From contig JBCCGK010000144.1 of assembly GCA_039029315.1 (NCBI GenBank), positions 1-24,281 of the forward strand: a DNA stretch of 24,281 nucleotides, in the 5' to 3' direction. Shown here in pieces: positions 22,821 to 24,281 of the stretch (within the stretch, counting starts at the first letter, position 1; every line of letters begins with the position of its first letter). The notes beneath the pieces were generated by a model. It searched no databases, had not been told where the DNA came from, and saw nothing but the letters and a program-made list of their open reading frames with translations. This stretch comes from JBCCCJ01 sp039029315. Lineage in GTDB: Bacteria > Bacteroidota > Bacteroidia > J057. The position numbers and the translations under genes are program-made.

Positions 22821-24281
22821 TCAGTTCTCCATCACATCTTCTTGCTTTTTGCTCGATTCTAGCTGTTTGCCGATTAATTCTTGCCATACAGGAAGAAGAT
22901 ATTGGATCCGATCGCGATCCAGAGAGAGGATTTCTTGAGAATCGGAAGACGCTTCCTGCCCTTTGGCAAGTTGGCCAATTTGTCGGCGTTCAGCAGGTGC
23001 AAATTCGGCGAAGGTACGCCTGAGAAGCGGGATGCTTTGCATAAACACCTCCTCTGGCAACTGCCCAATCCACTGGTCCAACAATTGCCAAAGCTTGGGG
23101 TGGTGAACCAGCAGAAGACCACTTCCTGACAGAAAGCCTTCCAACCAACTTGCCCCTTCATTGGCTGAGGTTCCCGGCGACAATACATGGCTCATGCTCT
23201 GCTCGGCCTTGGCAAAGGACCATCTACCGTAATCAAATAACAGCCGCACAGCTGTTCCGGCAAGTTTGGGATGTATCCGGGACTTGGTGGCAATTTTTTC
23301 CAAACTTCTTTGCCAGGATTGAATGTAGGGAGGCAAAGCACTAAATTCTGCCAGCAATTGAACCGCATGATGTGTCTGAAAAAGAAGCGGGTACATCTGC
23401 TCGGCCAGTTCTGTACCCAGGTTCTGACAAGCCTCGGGCAATCCGATGATCAGGCGAGGGAGCAAATTCTCTATGACTGGCTGCAGATGCGTCATATGTG
23501 TATTGCGCACATCACCATACCGCATCACACGCACAAGGGGAGGAAGTGCCTCCATGAGATGTTGAATATTCTTATCAAGCGCAATTTTGTGGCTCAGAGC
23601 TCGGGTATAAGCAGGCACCAGATCAATCAAATCCGCCTTCAGCAATTGTTCCAGTAGTTGCGTCAAGCCAAGTAATGAAATGGAGTCGCGCAATCTACGG
23701 CTGAGTTTTTTGCGACACGCAATCTCAATGGTATTGCCCCAGGTCGCTGCTGCCAAAACTTGCAATTCGCATTCTGGTTGCCAGTGCAGAGTCCATCGTT
23801 CCCAAAAGGTCCCCAAATCCCTTTTCTTATTGTCTTCCAGTTCTGCCCACTCTATTCCAAGCAAGCTCATTCGATAGAGAAAGTGGCTCTTTTTTCTGTG
23901 AAATTCCTTCCGCAAATCCAGTTCTAACAACTGTGGCTCTGCCTGTGGCTTCATCCGAAGTTGTTTTTGTTTTTGCAAGAGGTCTTGTTGAAGTGGAAAT
24001 CCTGGCACTTCTTCAGGGACCTTCCCCATTTCGTCCCCGATGATCAAGGCCTTCTGGATCAGCTCTAGTGCATACTGATCTCCAGGGCAAAAGACCGTTT
24101 CCAGCGCATCCCAGATTTCGCGAAGTCGAGGAGAAGCCTGAGCCCGAAGTGTAGAGAGTGCATAGGTAAGCCGAACACTCTCGACCACCTGAGCGGGAGA
24201 GGCATTCAGGCCCTCTGCGCGGAGGAGGCTGGCTGCATGACTCATCCAGCGAATGATGCGATCTTCAGCAAGGCTTTCGAA
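22821..24281 (-). CDS. DUF5682-family protein, C-terminal part (5' end outside window)
   Basis: The frame stays open past the ATG at 24245 to the right edge with protein-like sequence, so the true start is outside and this is the C-terminal part of a longer protein. The visible 486 residues are helical, without signal peptide or membrane helices. They fit the C-terminal region of DUF5682 proteins: SPAQVVESVRLTYALSTLR, VPGFPLQQDL, FLYRMSLLGIEWAE, WLEGFLSGSGLLLVHHPKLW and SIPLLRRTFAEFAPAERRQI. From memory, this family is encoded with a MoxR-type AAA+ ATPase and a VWA-domain protein; neither is in the window, so they would be upstream. Its biochemical role is not known to me. Confidence 0.75.
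   Translation of the reverse strand, partial: FESLAEDRIIRWMSHAASLLRAEGLNASPAQVVESVRLTYALSTLRAQASPRLREIWDALETVFCPGDQYALELIQKALIIGDEMGKVPEEVPGFPLQQDLLQKQKQLRMKPQAEPQLLELDLRKEFHRKKSHFLYRMSLLGIEWAELEDNKKRDLGTFWERWTLHWQPECELQVLAAATWGNTIEIACRKKLSRRLRDSISLLGLTQLLEQLLKADLIDLVPAYTRALSHKIALDKNIQHLMEALPPLVRVMRYGDVRNTHMTHLQPVIENLLPRLIIGLPEACQNLGTELAEQMYPLLFQTHHAVQLLAEFSALPPYIQSWQRSLEKIATKSRIHPKLAGTAVRLLFDYGRWSFAKAEQSMSHVLSPGTSANEGASWLEGFLSGSGLLLVHHPKLWQLLDQWIGQLPEEVFMQSIPLLRRTFAEFAPAERRQIGQLAKGQEASSDSQEILSLDRDRIQYLLPVWQELIGKQLESSKKQEDVMEN

Noticed and set aside
22765..22887. Longer N-terminus of the SGNH hydrolase
   Set aside because: It would overlap the DUF5682 gene and place a charged extension before a clear signal peptide; the ATG at 22764 is better.
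1..24281. CRISPR array, tRNA, rRNA or intact insertion sequence
   Set aside because: The only regular repeat is the in-frame 126-bp TPR repeat; no spacer-repeat structure, tRNA-like fold or transposase was seen.

Overview
The window looks like chromosomal DNA of a member of the Bacteroidota. The grounds are signal peptides ending in FGQ or VAQ, A-rich start regions without clear Shine-Dalgarno sequences, a -33/-7 promoter of the TTTG-N20-TAnnTTTG type, an EAD11-like domain and a polysaccharide-type sulfatase operon. I cannot place it more finely; a marine or polysaccharide-using lineage is an inference from the sulfatases. Nearly all genes are on the minus strand; the exceptions are a flavin monooxygenase, a hybrid histidine kinase and a short CHAT remnant.

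Layout. (1) 1-4680: a conflict- or signalling-like island. It holds a small EAD11-like, single-pass membrane protein, then two tandem paralogous secreted TPR proteins (the second runs off the left edge), and divergently a 44-codon scrap that resembles the C-terminus of a CHAT protease. The complete TPR gene carries nine almost identical 126-bp units arranged as a mosaic. (2) 4681-5112: an intergenic stretch with a REPIN-like pair of hairpins. (3) 5113-8637: dnaE, the replicative polymerase, with an apparently intact PHP domain. (4) 8638-9035: a gene-free stretch packed with small inverted repeats. (5) 9036-12689: a DUF3626-type protein and an M56/BlaR1-like membrane protease. The latter has two BlaI-type operators lying across a good Bacteroidota promoter, but no blaI in the window. 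(6) 12690-17633: an FMO-type monooxygenase convergent and overlapping with an acyl desaturase, and a large hybrid histidine kinase diverging from the desaturase. (7) 17646-22764: a minus-strand cluster of SGNH hydrolase, heparan-N-sulfatase-like sulfatase, Tat-exported sugar isomerase/epimerase-like TIM barrel and iduronate-2-sulfatase-like sulfatase, probably acting on sulfated glycans outside the cytoplasm. (8) 22821-24281: the C-terminal part of a DUF5682-family protein, cut by the window edge.

How parts may work together. The most interesting region is 1-4680. A membrane adaptor with a death-like EAD11 domain inside the cell and a tail outside, co-directional with secreted TPR repeat proteins whose modules appear to be shuffled, would fit a sensor outside the cytoplasm coupled to an intracellular effector. 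The CHAT remnant suggests that a caspase-like effector once sat next door. This is inference; family names are from recognition of motifs, not from a database search.
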